Shown one piece after another: positions 47,183 to 56,935 of a DNA stretch of 64,000 nucleotides. Source of the stretch: Gamsiella multidivaricata (Eukaryota > Mortierellomycota > Mortierellomycetes > Mortierellales > Mortierellaceae). The notes beneath the pieces were generated by a model. The model saw nothing but the letters and a program-made list of their open reading frames with translations. It was not told the origin of the DNA and made no database searches. Position numbers and translations under genes: made by a program. Position 1 is the stretch's first letter. Every line of letters begins with the position of its first letter. Where the stretch lies: assembly GCF_025024155.1 (NCBI RefSeq), contig NW_026251726.1, forward strand, positions 1 to 64,000, in the 5' to 3' direction.

Positions 47183-47290
47183 TCAGCGGATTGATTTTTT
47201 GGTGATGCCTTATCAACTACAGGGGGTTTGCTTAACAAAGTATTCATAATTGACAAGGCTTCATCAAAAAAAAAAAAATCAACCCGCTGA
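47183..47290. mobile_element. MITE, TA-flanked, almost fully palindromic
   Basis: The ends are TCAGCGG and CCGCTGA, each bordered by TA (47181-47182 and 47291-47292). The next bases, GATTGATTTTTT and AAAAATCAAC, are also complementary. Inner blocks GATGCCTTATCAA and TTGACAAGGCTTCATC pair as well, so about 45 bp of each half can fold on the other. The TA target and TCAGCGG tips suggest a Tc1/mariner-type parent. No transposase is present. It sits inside the larger insertion. Confidence 0.8.
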
Positions 47291-47399
47291 TACTTCTGAT
47301 TACAACTGCTTGCCGGAACAAAAGTGCGCTATGGCAGAGGAACAAAAGCGCGCTATGACAAGGTGCGCATACAAGTGGAGCGAGTGCGCATGCAAGTGG

Positions 47400-48000
47400 A
47401 GTGAGTGCGAATATGAGTATTTGTAGTTCAGAGCGAAAACTACACCTAAAAAGTCCTGCTCATGAACAACCGCATCTGCAAAACGCCCAATTGTCGCCTG
47501 TCAGCACTCACCTGGTGTGGCGATCACGGTCTTGTGTATCCAATGTTCTGCTGCATCCTGCGCTCCCTATCGTCCTCTCCTCTATAACAAGCAAAGAAGG
47601 AGGATAACAAAGACAAAAGGGCGCGGCCAGTCTGCTGTACTAAACAAATACATCTCTACCACAAACTTCAAATTGATGGCCTGCACGATGCTTTCCAGTA
47701 CCCAACTGGAACTGTGATTCCGACCCTGTGTCTCCACTGTCCTCGTCCATCCTACCGTTCTTCGTACCCTGGCACCTAGAACGAGCAAAGGAGGTAAAAA
47801 AACGACTCGGTAAGTCTACTGGGACCTTCAAGCCCTTTCAGTTATTGCTTCTCAAACTGATGACCCCACACCACACTTGCCAGCACTCATCTGGAGGGCT
47901 GATCATGCTCTTCCTTGCCTTGGCTCCTGCTCCGTCCTACCCTTTATGCATTTTAATCATCTGTAATGGCCGAGAAAAGGAAGCAAAAAGATGTGGTTAG
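47400..48000. repeat. Three diverged tandem segments of about 170-200 bp
   Basis: Segments starting near 47490, 47690 and 47870 share an order of blocks: CACTCA/CTGTGTCTCCACTG, TCCTCGTC/CCTGC...CCTA, AGCAAAGGAGG/AGGAAGCAAAAAG, then AGTCTACTG. The period is irregular and similarity is moderate by eye. Upstream of it, two short direct repeats (GAACAAAAG-GCGCTATG; GTGCGCAT-CAAGTGGAG) lie at 47316-47410. Confidence 0.35.
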
Positions 48001-51000
48001 TCTACTGTAGCCAGACTCTATGGGATATAACGCCTGAACTTGGTTGGAGTCGTCCTTGATAGAATCGAATGAAAGGTGCTTTCTGGACTCCACATGTGGG
48101 TCTGAAATCATCCCTATGATCTGGCTATTGATCTCGCTGACATCGTCGTTCTTAGGGGAGAGGATCACTCGACCCATGAAGTGCCTTCTATTGCTCACAT
48201 TAGTCCGAATGTATGGATAGACAAAGTCGATTAAATCCGCGATCGCTGCAGAGTTGGGAATCGCAATCTCCAGTGGAAATTGAATGGTGGTATTCCCGTC
48301 GTATCTTGGCGTTGCGGTAGTCAAGCCTTCTTCTATACGTAGTAGCCACTGAGCAAAGTCGGTTTGCTGTTGGATGTCGCGGTCTAAAGAGTCTTTGAAT
48401 AGACGCATGTTCGCTGTGAGTTTCAACACACGAACATGCTTCCAGAGCGATGACCTCTTGAAGCAAGATTACACAGTCTCTGCTCGACTTCCACGTTTGA
48501 TAACGGGAGGTATTTGTCTGAAGTCGCCGTCGAAGACAATCAGTTTCCCTCCAAATGGAACGTGGTGCAGTTCTGGCTGCAATGTCTTCCTCAGGTCCCG
48601 AAATGCTCGGTCAACTGCCTCGAATATGTACTTGCGCATCATTGGGGCCTCGTCCCAGACGATGATCTTCGATTGAATGGTCAACTTGGCGAGTATTCCC
48701 TGTACTTTGATGTCGCAGGTGGATACTTCGTGGATCGGAATGGGAATCTTGAATCTCGAATGGGCAGCTCGACCTCCTTCAAGAAGTAGGGCAGCGTTCC
48801 CAGTTGAAGCGACAGCAAATGCGATATGACCTTGTCTCCGAACCATACAAAGAGGCAGAGAGTAGAGGTGTGTCTTCCCAGTCCCAGCAGGGCCATCGAT
48901 AAAGATTACCTGCGACTCTTGGCGATTGTACGCATCTTTAATGATGTTGAAGCAGCTTCTCTGGCTAGGGTTGAGCCCATTGACAGTCTTCTGAAAGACA
49001 CTCTCGGTGGAGACCGGATATGATGTTTCCTCCTGTATAAGTCGGCTCGCTAGGTCCACGCTATAGCTCTGCCCCGCTATTGGCTCCGGCATATCAGAGA
49101 AATCCTCGAGGTATTTGCCGTGTTGGAGAAGAATTCCTTCGAGGAGGATCAGTGCAGCGTTGGGTCGGTGCATAGCATTCGATTCCCTGAGCTCCTGAGT
49201 CTGCAGCCATAGTCGCGAGGCTCAAGGTCCTCTGACAGTGGAAGTTCGTACTTCTCTCAGAGGTCCCCAGGGCATGCTAGTGCGCAGAAGAGAAGAATGA
49301 TAGCGAATAGGGACCGAAGTTGACTTCCGAACTGAATAACAGAGGCTTCACCTGGGCAATTGTCCCACTCGGTGTCATCCTTGAGAAGTCCACGTGCAAG
49401 GCAGGCCGCTTTGAATGACGGTTGGAGTTCACAGTCGACTGTCTGCAAGTCTTCATATGACGTCGGATTCTTGACTGAAATCAGAAGCATTCGCAGATAG
49501 TACGCCAGCGGAGGGTTGAGCCAAAAACATGCGGTCAACTGCATCTCCTTGCTTCCTGGTTGTCCAGATCTTCGTGTCTGTGTGGCAAACGTGATTCTGC
49601 GGGAAGTCGATGCATGGTGTCGGGATTGCAGGTGAGTGTGGCAGTTGAACTCGAAAAACTTGGTCAGAGTGGCTCCTTGTAGACTATCCCAGCGCGTCCC
49701 AGAACATTCTTCAGTGTGTCGTTCTCGTCGAATAGGACTGAATGCTGCCCCTCGAGGTGTAAGACCAACCGAGTTACAGTGGGCTTCTCGTCGTGCAGAT
49801 CAAACTTTAGTACCCGCCAAATGCCTTCCGATGCAGAAACATAGCATGCATCGAGATATTGCTGAATTTCATCTACCACTTCCGTTCCAGGAGCCGGTTC
49901 TGAGGTGTTGGAGTTGGTCGCAGGAGAAGCGCCTGACTGGACTTGAACTGTTGCACGGTTGTGACCCTTGTAAACGTACTTGAAGCGGTATTTGACTGCT
50001 GCAACAGTTGAGCAGATATCCATATTTATGTGGGCGTCGTACTTTGCGGCCAAGTACAGGTTATGAGGCACAATCCACCTGTTGTCGACTGTATCGTCGT
50101 TCTTGCTTAGAGTGCTTCTCCCGTCGTCACGGCGATGGTAGATGGGTATCCGTTGTCTCCGTCCAAGGTAACATCGCGGTAGGCCTTTGGGTAATCTACT
50201 CAACGGCGAAGTTGCATGTGTGTTAGCGATTGTACCAATATGGGAGATTAGACCAAAGAAAGTGTGAGCGCGCTCTTTTTTTTTAACCTTTGCTTTACTT
50301 TTCACCCACCACACATAGCGACTTCGAGTTGAGTACTCCACATAGGCCATGAACCATGGTCTTGGTTATGGTTTTGTAAGCAGCAGGATGTGTCTCCTTG
50401 TCAGGCATCTCTGCGAAAATGAAGCGGTCGTAGGCATCCATTGTGAGAGGTCGGTCTTGAGGGTCTATGATGGGCAATAGGTGAGCATGAGGAAGGCCGC
50501 GCTTCTGGAATTCTATCACGTAAATGAATGCTTTGACCTTTCCAAAGATTCCATTTTTATCTGTGAGGTCCTTCAGAAGGTCTCGAAGCTAGAGTCGGAA
50601 TACTCGAGCGACCAAGTCTGGTCGGTCGGACGCATTCTAGTTGCTGAAGAGCTCTCTGGTGATATCTGATCAGGCCGGGCTGCATGTGAAAGTGATAAAG
50701 TAGTCCGGAGAAGACGTCGCTCGCATAATGGCCATGACATCCTGATACAGCTGATGCATATGCCGCAGACCGCCTGTGAAGCTCGAAGGAAGCATAATAC
50801 GATCATCAACAATAAAAGGGGTGCCATCTCCGGACATAAACGCGTCCTTTAAGCTGCAGAGGATTTGAAGAAATAGAAAAGATGAGTTGATGGCCCAAAG
50901 ACCACTGGCATATCAATCTGCTAAATAACATAGCGACTTACCGCTGTATAACTTGGTCCTTATTGTGTCCTGGTTGAATCACAAAAAGTTTAGACGACTC

Positions 51001-51500
51001 AACTCCATTATGGAATACATGTCGGCGACAAACTGTTGGAAAAGTCGTCAAACTTGAAAGACATGCTTGCCGCCGTTGTCGCGATAGAAAAGACGACAGG
51101 CGAAGTAGTCCCTTGCCGTCACTTTCCTGTCAGACCCATGTCGAAATATGTCGAGACCATAGCCATCATCTCCAGCATGGAATAGCAGTGGGTATGCCAG
51201 CAGCCAGTATGAAAGATGTAGTGCGGACACCTTCTGAAGACGATCGCTTCCTTTCGCTTCCACCACTATTTCGCGGTCCGTGAGGCGCTCCATTTCATCT
51301 TCTGGAAGAATTGCAGAGATATCATTGACGTGATTAGAAGGTAGATTATAGCGCCGCTTATCGTGAGCCCTGGTGCTGATGATCCTCAGGGTTACGTTGC
51401 TCCTTGGCGTCATCGCCGTTCCCAGGGCCCGTGTCGTGCCTGAGTGTCTTGGCCGATCTCTTGCTGCAAGGAGGGCCGTTGCGAGTGTGAATCTGGCTGC
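48001..51500 (-). pseudogene. Decayed Helitron Rep/helicase gene
   Basis: Reading the minus strand from right to left: MAKCIHCSQIHTRNGPPCSK (about 51500, zinc-like); NLPSNHVNDISAILPEDE and LLFHAGDDGYGLDIF (51360-51130); GGLRHMHQLYQDVMAIMRA (50780); the Rep His pair in EFQKRGLPHAHLLPI (50515); DNRWIVPHNLYLAAKYDAHI (50080) and YKYVYKGHNRATV; LDACYVSASEGIW; LRMLLISVKNPTSYEDL (49490); and a PIF1-type helicase with Walker A FIDGPAGTGKTH and Walker B IVWDEAPMM (48880-48650). A stop at 48473-48475, multiple frameshifts and a truncated C-terminus near 48010 show it is dead. Helitrons move by rolling-circle replication. Confidence 0.85.
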
Positions 51501-51858
51501 AATGAATGCACTTTGCCATGTTGGAAAATCAGGAGGAATCAATGGAAGAAGGACTATGGGTACTAATGGCAGGAAAGGATAAAGGATATAGGTAGGTTGC
51601 GATAGCAACATCGGCGGCGGAGGAGAGAGAATGCATCTTATGCACGGCTATCTGTCGGGACAACCTTGTTGCTCAACAACATCGTTGCTCAGGTTAGGTC
51701 GCGAGTAGTCAACAACATTATTGCTCAGGCGGCGCTTTGTGTTGTGCCAAAGAACCAAAGATAGAGACACAAAAACCTGTTTGGGCCAAGAAAGCGGTTT
51801 ACAGCGCTGGGCTTTCTTAAGGAGCGGGTGCGCTTTATATTATTTGAAGAGCTGTCAA

Positions 51859-53034
51859 TCAAATCTCTAGCTCGGTATGTGCGTCGCGTTTATGGCTCCG
51901 CTCGACCAGGTACTGTCTCTCTTCTTCGTCCTTCTTCTCCAGATGATTAACTAACGTAACAGAATCCAATTCGTAACGGTTTTGTTCATTTTTCAGCACA
52001 TAGAATCGATCTATCGAACAATAATTCATCCATGAGGACAATCTATAGGCACGCGTCTGAATACACCAAAGCAGGAACACGTCGACATCCATCGAGTAGG
52101 CATCGGAGGAGAGACCCGGCCGTTTCTTCCCAGCTGCTTTTTGGGGCTGAAAATCGAACACAGCCTGCTTCACAAGAGCGACCTTGGACTGCAGGTGGCG
52201 TCGGTGGGGTGAATCGTCGTTCTCGTATACACGCGTGTCCAAATCACGTAGTCTCTTCCGTTCCTTCTCCTCCTTCTCTCGGAAGTTCTCAATTAGCCTG
52301 AAAAGTCGCTCCCTATAGTCTTCCCCATTGGAAGACTCACACCAGATGACGTAGATGTCGCTGTCGATTGTGGCAGGGTCCGGCAGTGCTGGTTTTGCAG
52401 TGCCTTTCGGTGGGTTTAGTTCAATGTCGATCATTACCCGCTTGATGGCCTCGATCTTGGAGCGAAGAAACGTCCTATTTGAGGAGTCATTGTCATCGTA
52501 GGCCGATTGCGGCTGGTTTGATCCCGGTTTCTTATTCTGCTTCTGGTCTCTAGGCGGTTGCTGGTCTTGATGGTCCCCAGGAGTCGACGTTGAGGGAGAG
52601 GACAGTGCTGCGAGCGTTTGCTCGACTTCCTCGAGTCGGTGCACTAATACGTCCTGCGATTGAGTTGTCTCAGCTGTGTTGTTCGTCTGGGAGACCGCTG
52701 CGATGACAGAAGACAGCTCCGCCAAGGATGATGCGGTTGCAACTAAGCCTCGCTGCAGCTCGCCAAGAAGCACATCCTCCTGAGCGGCACTCTGAGGTGG
52801 ACCTTGGTTCGCAATTGCAGACCCTTCTGCCAGCAGGACGGATGAGGAATAGGACGGCACAGGGTCGCTTGTGGATTGCTGGACCTGAGTGGCTTTCAGG
52901 CGGAGGACCTCGAGCCGGAGCTCAGACAGTTGACGAGAGAGCGACTCAAGAGTGAGGCCATCGTGGACGGGAGAGGAGCAGATGGAGCTCGTGTCTTCGG
53001 TACTCTCTGCGACCTTGGTGACTTGGGTAAACAT
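51859..53034 (-). CDS. Array paralogue B, novel WC-motif family
   Basis: 391 residues from ATG 53034 (a GTG-initiated frame extends further up but is not shared with A or C). The N-terminus is SSICSSPVHDGLTLESLSRQ, followed by a helix and a Ser/Pro/Gln linker (DHQDQQPPRDQKQNKKPGSN), with a VLVHRLEEVEQTLAALSS heptad region. Module 1: LRSKIEAIKRVMIDIEL and DIYVIWCESSNGEDYRERLF; module 2: LQSKVALVKQAVFDF and MDVDVFLLWCIQTRAY, then LVNHLEKKDEEERQYLVE. About 75-80% identical by eye to copy A over most of its length, but the last 60 residues differ. No introns, no known domain. Confidence 0.75.
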   Translation of the reverse strand: MFTQVTKVAESTEDTSSICSSPVHDGLTLESLSRQLSELRLEVLRLKATQVQQSTSDPVPSYSSSVLLAEGSAIANQGPPQSAAQEDVLLGELQRGLVATASSLAELSSVIAAVSQTNNTAETTQSQDVLVHRLEEVEQTLAALSSPSTSTPGDHQDQQPPRDQKQNKKPGSNQPQSAYDDNDSSNRTFLRSKIEAIKRVMIDIELNPPKGTAKPALPDPATIDSDIYVIWCESSNGEDYRERLFRLIENFREKEEKERKRLRDLDTRVYENDDSPHRRHLQSKVALVKQAVFDFQPQKAAGKKRPGLSSDAYSMDVDVFLLWCIQTRAYRLSSWMNYCSIDRFYVLKNEQNRYELDSVTLVNHLEKKDEEERQYLVERSHKRDAHTELEI

Positions 53035-53211
53035 TGGTAACCTCGTAGTCTCTGGATATGACGACAATACAGAATTTTGGTGGGGATGGTAGGAGTTGGC
53101 GAGGGTCAAGGTGTGAGAGGCGAAGTAAAATTGCGAAGTTACATTCACGCAATGCTTTGCTTTTTATTCCCTTCGCCATGTGTTTGTCTCGTGGGTTGCT
53201 CGTTTCTGCGC

Positions 53212-53980
53212 AAAGTGCCCCCTAATATGGCTGAAATGGCGATGTTAAACAGGACTCGGGAGACAGCATTGTCACTGATGATTCAGCTTAAAAATAAAGG
53301 TCATCTTTGTATGCTCTGAGGAGTGAGGCGTTGCATGTCAAAAAGCTTGGGAGCCGGTGTGGTTCAAACATCCCGCTGTGTGCAACAAGCATTGGTTGCG
53401 GTCATTTGTTTCCACAGCTTTCAGCTCGTCTAGGAACTCTCTCTCTCGCCCTTGTCTCTCGCTTTCAGAGCCCAAAGTAGCTGCTAATGTAGATAACTTC
53501 CCTTACAAGGTCCTCTGCTTCTCCAACACTAACTACATTTTGCGCCATCCTGAAGTCGTGCCTCCTCGGTTCAGAGCGTCCTATTGGATAACTATCATCT
53601 CGTTGACAATGAACATAGCCAGGAACCTAGAGGCGCCGAAGCAGAAACATATCGATACCCACCGAGCACGCAGGGACAGGGGGATTTGGTCCTTTTTTTC
53701 TCTCTGAGACTACAGAGAGCGACCTTGGATTGCGGGCGTCTTCTCTGTGGCGATTCCTCGCTCCTTGTCCTTATAAACCCCTCTGTCCAAGTCACGTACA
53801 CCCGCCAAGACCAATAGAGCTGCATCAAAGAAGCTAGATGTCGTTGTCAACTATCAAAGAATCTGACAGAACTGGCCAAGGAGAGAGATTCCTTAACGGC
53901 AACGCTTTTCTTTTATTCGCAAAAGAACCTCATGGATCGTAAGCTGGCAAAGCCTTTTAAAAACCTTCGAATTTTATTTG
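53212..53980. repeat. Duplicated flank of copy B (matches 44157-44972)
   Basis: The same block order as beside copy A: GTGCCCCCTAATATGGCTGA, CAGCTTAAAAATAAAGG, GAACCTAGAGGC, GAGAGATTCCTTAACGGCAA. It includes the degenerate minus-strand module B' (53595-53828: RPQSKVALCSLREKKRTKSP). Here the flank runs on unbroken into the 3' end of copy C. Confidence 0.85.
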
Positions 53981-53992
53981 ATGAGCTGTTAA

Positions 53993-55186
53993 TCAAAGCT
54001 TCAGCTTGGGCTGTGCGTGCGGAAATCTACTATTCCTTCGGAAGGTCTGATGTTGTCTCTCTTCTTCATCCTGACTCCGCAAATCGTCTAATAGACAAAC
54101 AGCGTCATTTTCGTAACCGTGGCATCCCGTAGCGTGTGACGCGAGTTGCTTTTTCGAATGCTGAAGTGCCTTTCGAGGAGGTATATAGGGAGGTATATAG
54201 GCAGGTGTTTGAACATATCGAAGCAGAAACATGTCGACATCCATAGAGTAGGGATCGGAAGGGAGATCCGGCCACTTCTTCCCTGCTGCCTTTTGGGGCT
54301 GGAAATCGAATATAGCCTGCTTGACAAAAGCAATCTTAAACTGCAGATATTGTCTGAGGGGTGAAACGTCGTTTTCATACACCATTCTGTCCGTGGCGCA
54401 CACTTTTGCCCTCTCCTGCTTCTCCTTCTTTCGAAAGCTCTCGATTAGCTCGAAAAGTCGTGCCCTGTAGTCTTCACCATTGGAAGACTTACACCAGGCG
54501 ATATAGACATCGATGTCAGTTGTTGTAGGATTCGGTGCCGCTGGCTTTTCTGTGCCTTGCGGTGTGTATAGCTCAATGTCGATCATTGCCCGTTTGATGG
54601 ACTCGATTTTGGCCAAAAGGAACGCTCTCTCCGTAGAGTCGATTTCAGCAAAGACTGATTGCAACTGGTTTGACTCCGGCTCCTGGTTCCGCTTCTGGTC
54701 CCTAGGCTGTTGTTGGTCTTGATGGTCCCCAGTAGTCGGCGTTGAGGGAAAGGACAGTGCTGCGAGCGTTTGCTCGACTTCCTCGGGTCGGTCCACCAAT
54801 ACGTCCTGCGGTTGAGCTGTCTCGGCTGCGTTGTTCGTCTGGGAGACCGCTGCGATGGCAGAAGACAGCTCCGCCAAGGATGATGCGGCTGCAACCAAGC
54901 CTCGCTGCAGCTCACCAAGAAGCACATCATCCTGAGCGACACTCTGAGGTGGACCTTGGTTCACAGTTGCGGGTCCTTCTGCCAGCAGGACGGATGAGGA
55001 ATAGGATGGTACAGGGTCGCTCGCGGACTGCTGGACCTGAGAGGCTTTCAGACGGAACACCTCGAGCTGGAGTTCGCACACTTTACGAGAGAGCGACTCA
55101 AGAGTGAGGCCATCGTGGATGGGGCAGGAGCAGACGGCGCTCGTGTCTTCGGTATCCTTGGCGACCTTAGTGTCTTTGTTGAGCAT
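53993..55186 (-). CDS. Array paralogue C, novel WC-motif family
   Basis: 397 residues, ATG 55186 to stop 53993. MLNKDTKVAKDTEDTSAVCS starts a Cys-containing N-terminus close to A and B. A heptad segment VLVDRPEEVEQTLAALSF and a QQQPRDQKRNQEPES linker follow. Module 1: LLAKIESIKRAMIDIELYTP and DVYIAWCKSSNGEDYRARLF; module 2: LQFKIAFVKQAIFDFQPQ and MDVDMFLLRYVQTPAY, where the WC pair is replaced by RY. It then has AVCLLDDLRSQDEEERQH. It carries a YIPPYIPP-type insert coded by a short direct repeat (54180-54205). The frame is intact. Confidence 0.75.
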   Translation of the reverse strand: MLNKDTKVAKDTEDTSAVCSCPIHDGLTLESLSRKVCELQLEVFRLKASQVQQSASDPVPSYSSSVLLAEGPATVNQGPPQSVAQDDVLLGELQRGLVAAASSLAELSSAIAAVSQTNNAAETAQPQDVLVDRPEEVEQTLAALSFPSTPTTGDHQDQQQPRDQKRNQEPESNQLQSVFAEIDSTERAFLLAKIESIKRAMIDIELYTPQGTEKPAAPNPTTTDIDVYIAWCKSSNGEDYRARLFELIESFRKKEKQERAKVCATDRMVYENDVSPLRQYLQFKIAFVKQAIFDFQPQKAAGKKWPDLPSDPYSMDVDMFLLRYVQTPAYIPPYIPPRKALQHSKKQLASHATGCHGYENDAVCLLDDLRSQDEEERQHQTFRRNSRFPHAQPKLKL

Positions 55187-55611
55187 GGTTGTAGTATGTA
55201 TGGTTGCTGGAAAAAGGATTACGAATTTGGCGAGGGCAATAGAATTTGGCGAAGGTCAAAGGTGTGCAAGGTGAAGTGCAAAAAAAAAGAACAAACCCAC
55301 ATCCATGCATCGCCTTGCCTTTTATTCAGCGCCCCCGCTCACGTACCTCTTCCATCTTTCAGTTTCAAAATGTGATATTATTAGCCTCATCAGTTACCCT
55401 TAGAAATCGCGCTTAGTACGTGAAGATAGTTTAGTGCTCGTCCAAGGCGCTGATACTGGCTGAGCTACGGCCAGAGGAAACGAGCGTACCTTTTCTTTCT
55501 TTCTATAAGAAGATATCGAACGTGCGGCCCTTACAAAACCATGTTAACCAAGCACCTTCACGTCGCGTCTTTTACGCGTACTGAGTTTTCGTTTCGCTCC
55601 AAACGTCGGCT

Positions 55612-56739
55612 TCAGTCCTTGGACGCCTTTTGTAGTTGGTGCAGCATCTTGTTCCGATACCGTCTTTCTTCTCCATCTTTAGCTTTCAAAGTGGCAATCA
55701 CACAAGCAACCTCCTTCTCAAAGTCGGTCAGTTTCTGGAGGCTGCCTGCTGTCTCCTCCGCCTCAGTCGAAAACGTCGCCTGGAAAACTCCGGTCGTATA
55801 CCGAACATCTCATCGACAACCACCATAGTCTCTTGTCCGGGGACACAGTGTAAGAGGTCACTGACCATTTTCCTTTCCTTCTCCTGCTGGATTTTTAAAT
55901 CTTTAGTCAGCTTGAAAAGTATGCGCTTATATCCCTGAGGTGCGCGAGAGCTACACCACGCAATGTAGACATTATCTTCAGTCGTCAAAGGACCTTACAG
56001 AACCAGCTTCTCATCTTCCTCTGGAGGGTGCAGTACCGTTCGAATCATTGTCCACTTGACGAGCTCAACCTTGTTACGAAGATATTGTCTCTCCTGCAAG
56101 TCCTCAGCACCATAGATCGATCGTGGGTACTGCCGTTGTTGCTGCTGTTGTAGTCGCTGTTGTGGTCACTGTTGTAGTCGCTGTTGTAGTCGCTGTTGTA
56201 GTCGCTGTTGTAGTCGCTGTTATAGTCGCTGTTGTAGTCGCTGTTGTAGTCGCTGTTGTAGTCGCTATTGCCCCAAACGTTGCGTTGCTATGATGCCTGC
56301 TCATGTTCGTTGATCTCGTCCTGGTGGTCGCGGTTTGTCACCAGAGCACGGCGCCGAGCGTGAGGGCACACTGGCATGGGGCAGGGATCTCAAAGACGGA
56401 AATGGTTAAATTAGGACTTACTTGACCAACACCGTTCCCAGCGCTTGCAACTGCAGTCAAGCCCTGCTCCAATTTCTCCAGTTTGGTGAAATCACATCCT
56501 GTGGGCTGATGGCCGAGAAAGGTTATGGTGCTTGCTTTGCGGCTGAGGATTTTCCTGCCGGTTAGATGGATGAAGAAGAGGGCAGTGCTAGGTCGTCCGT
56601 AGTCAATTGCCTCCGGAGATGATTTTGGGTCAAGAATCTCGAGCTAGGACTGGGACAGCTACTGCAACAGTGACCCGGGGATGGGGTCGTCGTCGATAGG
56701 AGACGAAACAGCGGTGGCGCCTTTGTCAATCACGATCAT
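55612..56739 (-). pseudogene. Array paralogue D, decayed
   Basis: The start ATG 56739 (MIVIDKGATAVSSPIDDDP) is followed by stops inside the heptad region (LLQ-stop-LSQS-stop-LEILDPK). The linker is replaced by a 12-bp minisatellite. Module 1 is recognisable as LQERQYLRNKVELVKWTMIR, then a stop, then DNVYIAWCSSRAPQGYKRIL and KIQQEKERKMV. The C-terminal stretch LTDFEKEVACVIATLKAKDG survives in another frame and ends at 55612. It is the most diverged copy of the array. The WC pair is retained in module 1. Confidence 0.7.
56145..56268. repeat. 12-bp minisatellite, about 10 copies, in copy D
   Basis: Tandem GTTGTAGTCGCT units with single-base variants. On the minus strand it reads as Thr/Ala-rich simple sequence where other copies have the Gln-rich linker. 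Confidence 0.9.
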
Positions 56740-56935
56740 TTTATGACATGGTAAATAGAAACAGCATGAAGGGCTGGCTATGAAGAAAGAACAGAAGGAA
56801 TAAGGGCAGTGCGAGTTCGTAAGGAATAAGAGGACGCATGTATGAAAAAAGTGAAGTTGGTTGTATACAACAGCGCCTCACCATTGTGCAAAGTTGCATG
56901 CAAAACGCATCATTTTATTTTTGCGGATTGCTTGT

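Larger units (their letters stand above)
44973..51839 (-). mobile_element. About 6.87-kb insertion carrying CRN gene and Helitron remnant
   Basis: The left flank (to 44972) and right flank (from 51840) both align to the uninterrupted B-flank/C junction at about 53960-54010, so DNA between them was inserted into the array. The octamer TTATTTGA ends the left flank (44965-44972) and starts the right one (51840-51847). Read on the minus strand, the element's left end is CTAG followed by host T, as at a Helitron 3' end, and the helicase inside is on that strand. Alternatively the octamer is an 8-bp target duplication of a TIR element, although no clear terminal inverted repeats are seen. The boundaries are good to a few bases; the element class is not settled. 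Confidence 0.6.
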
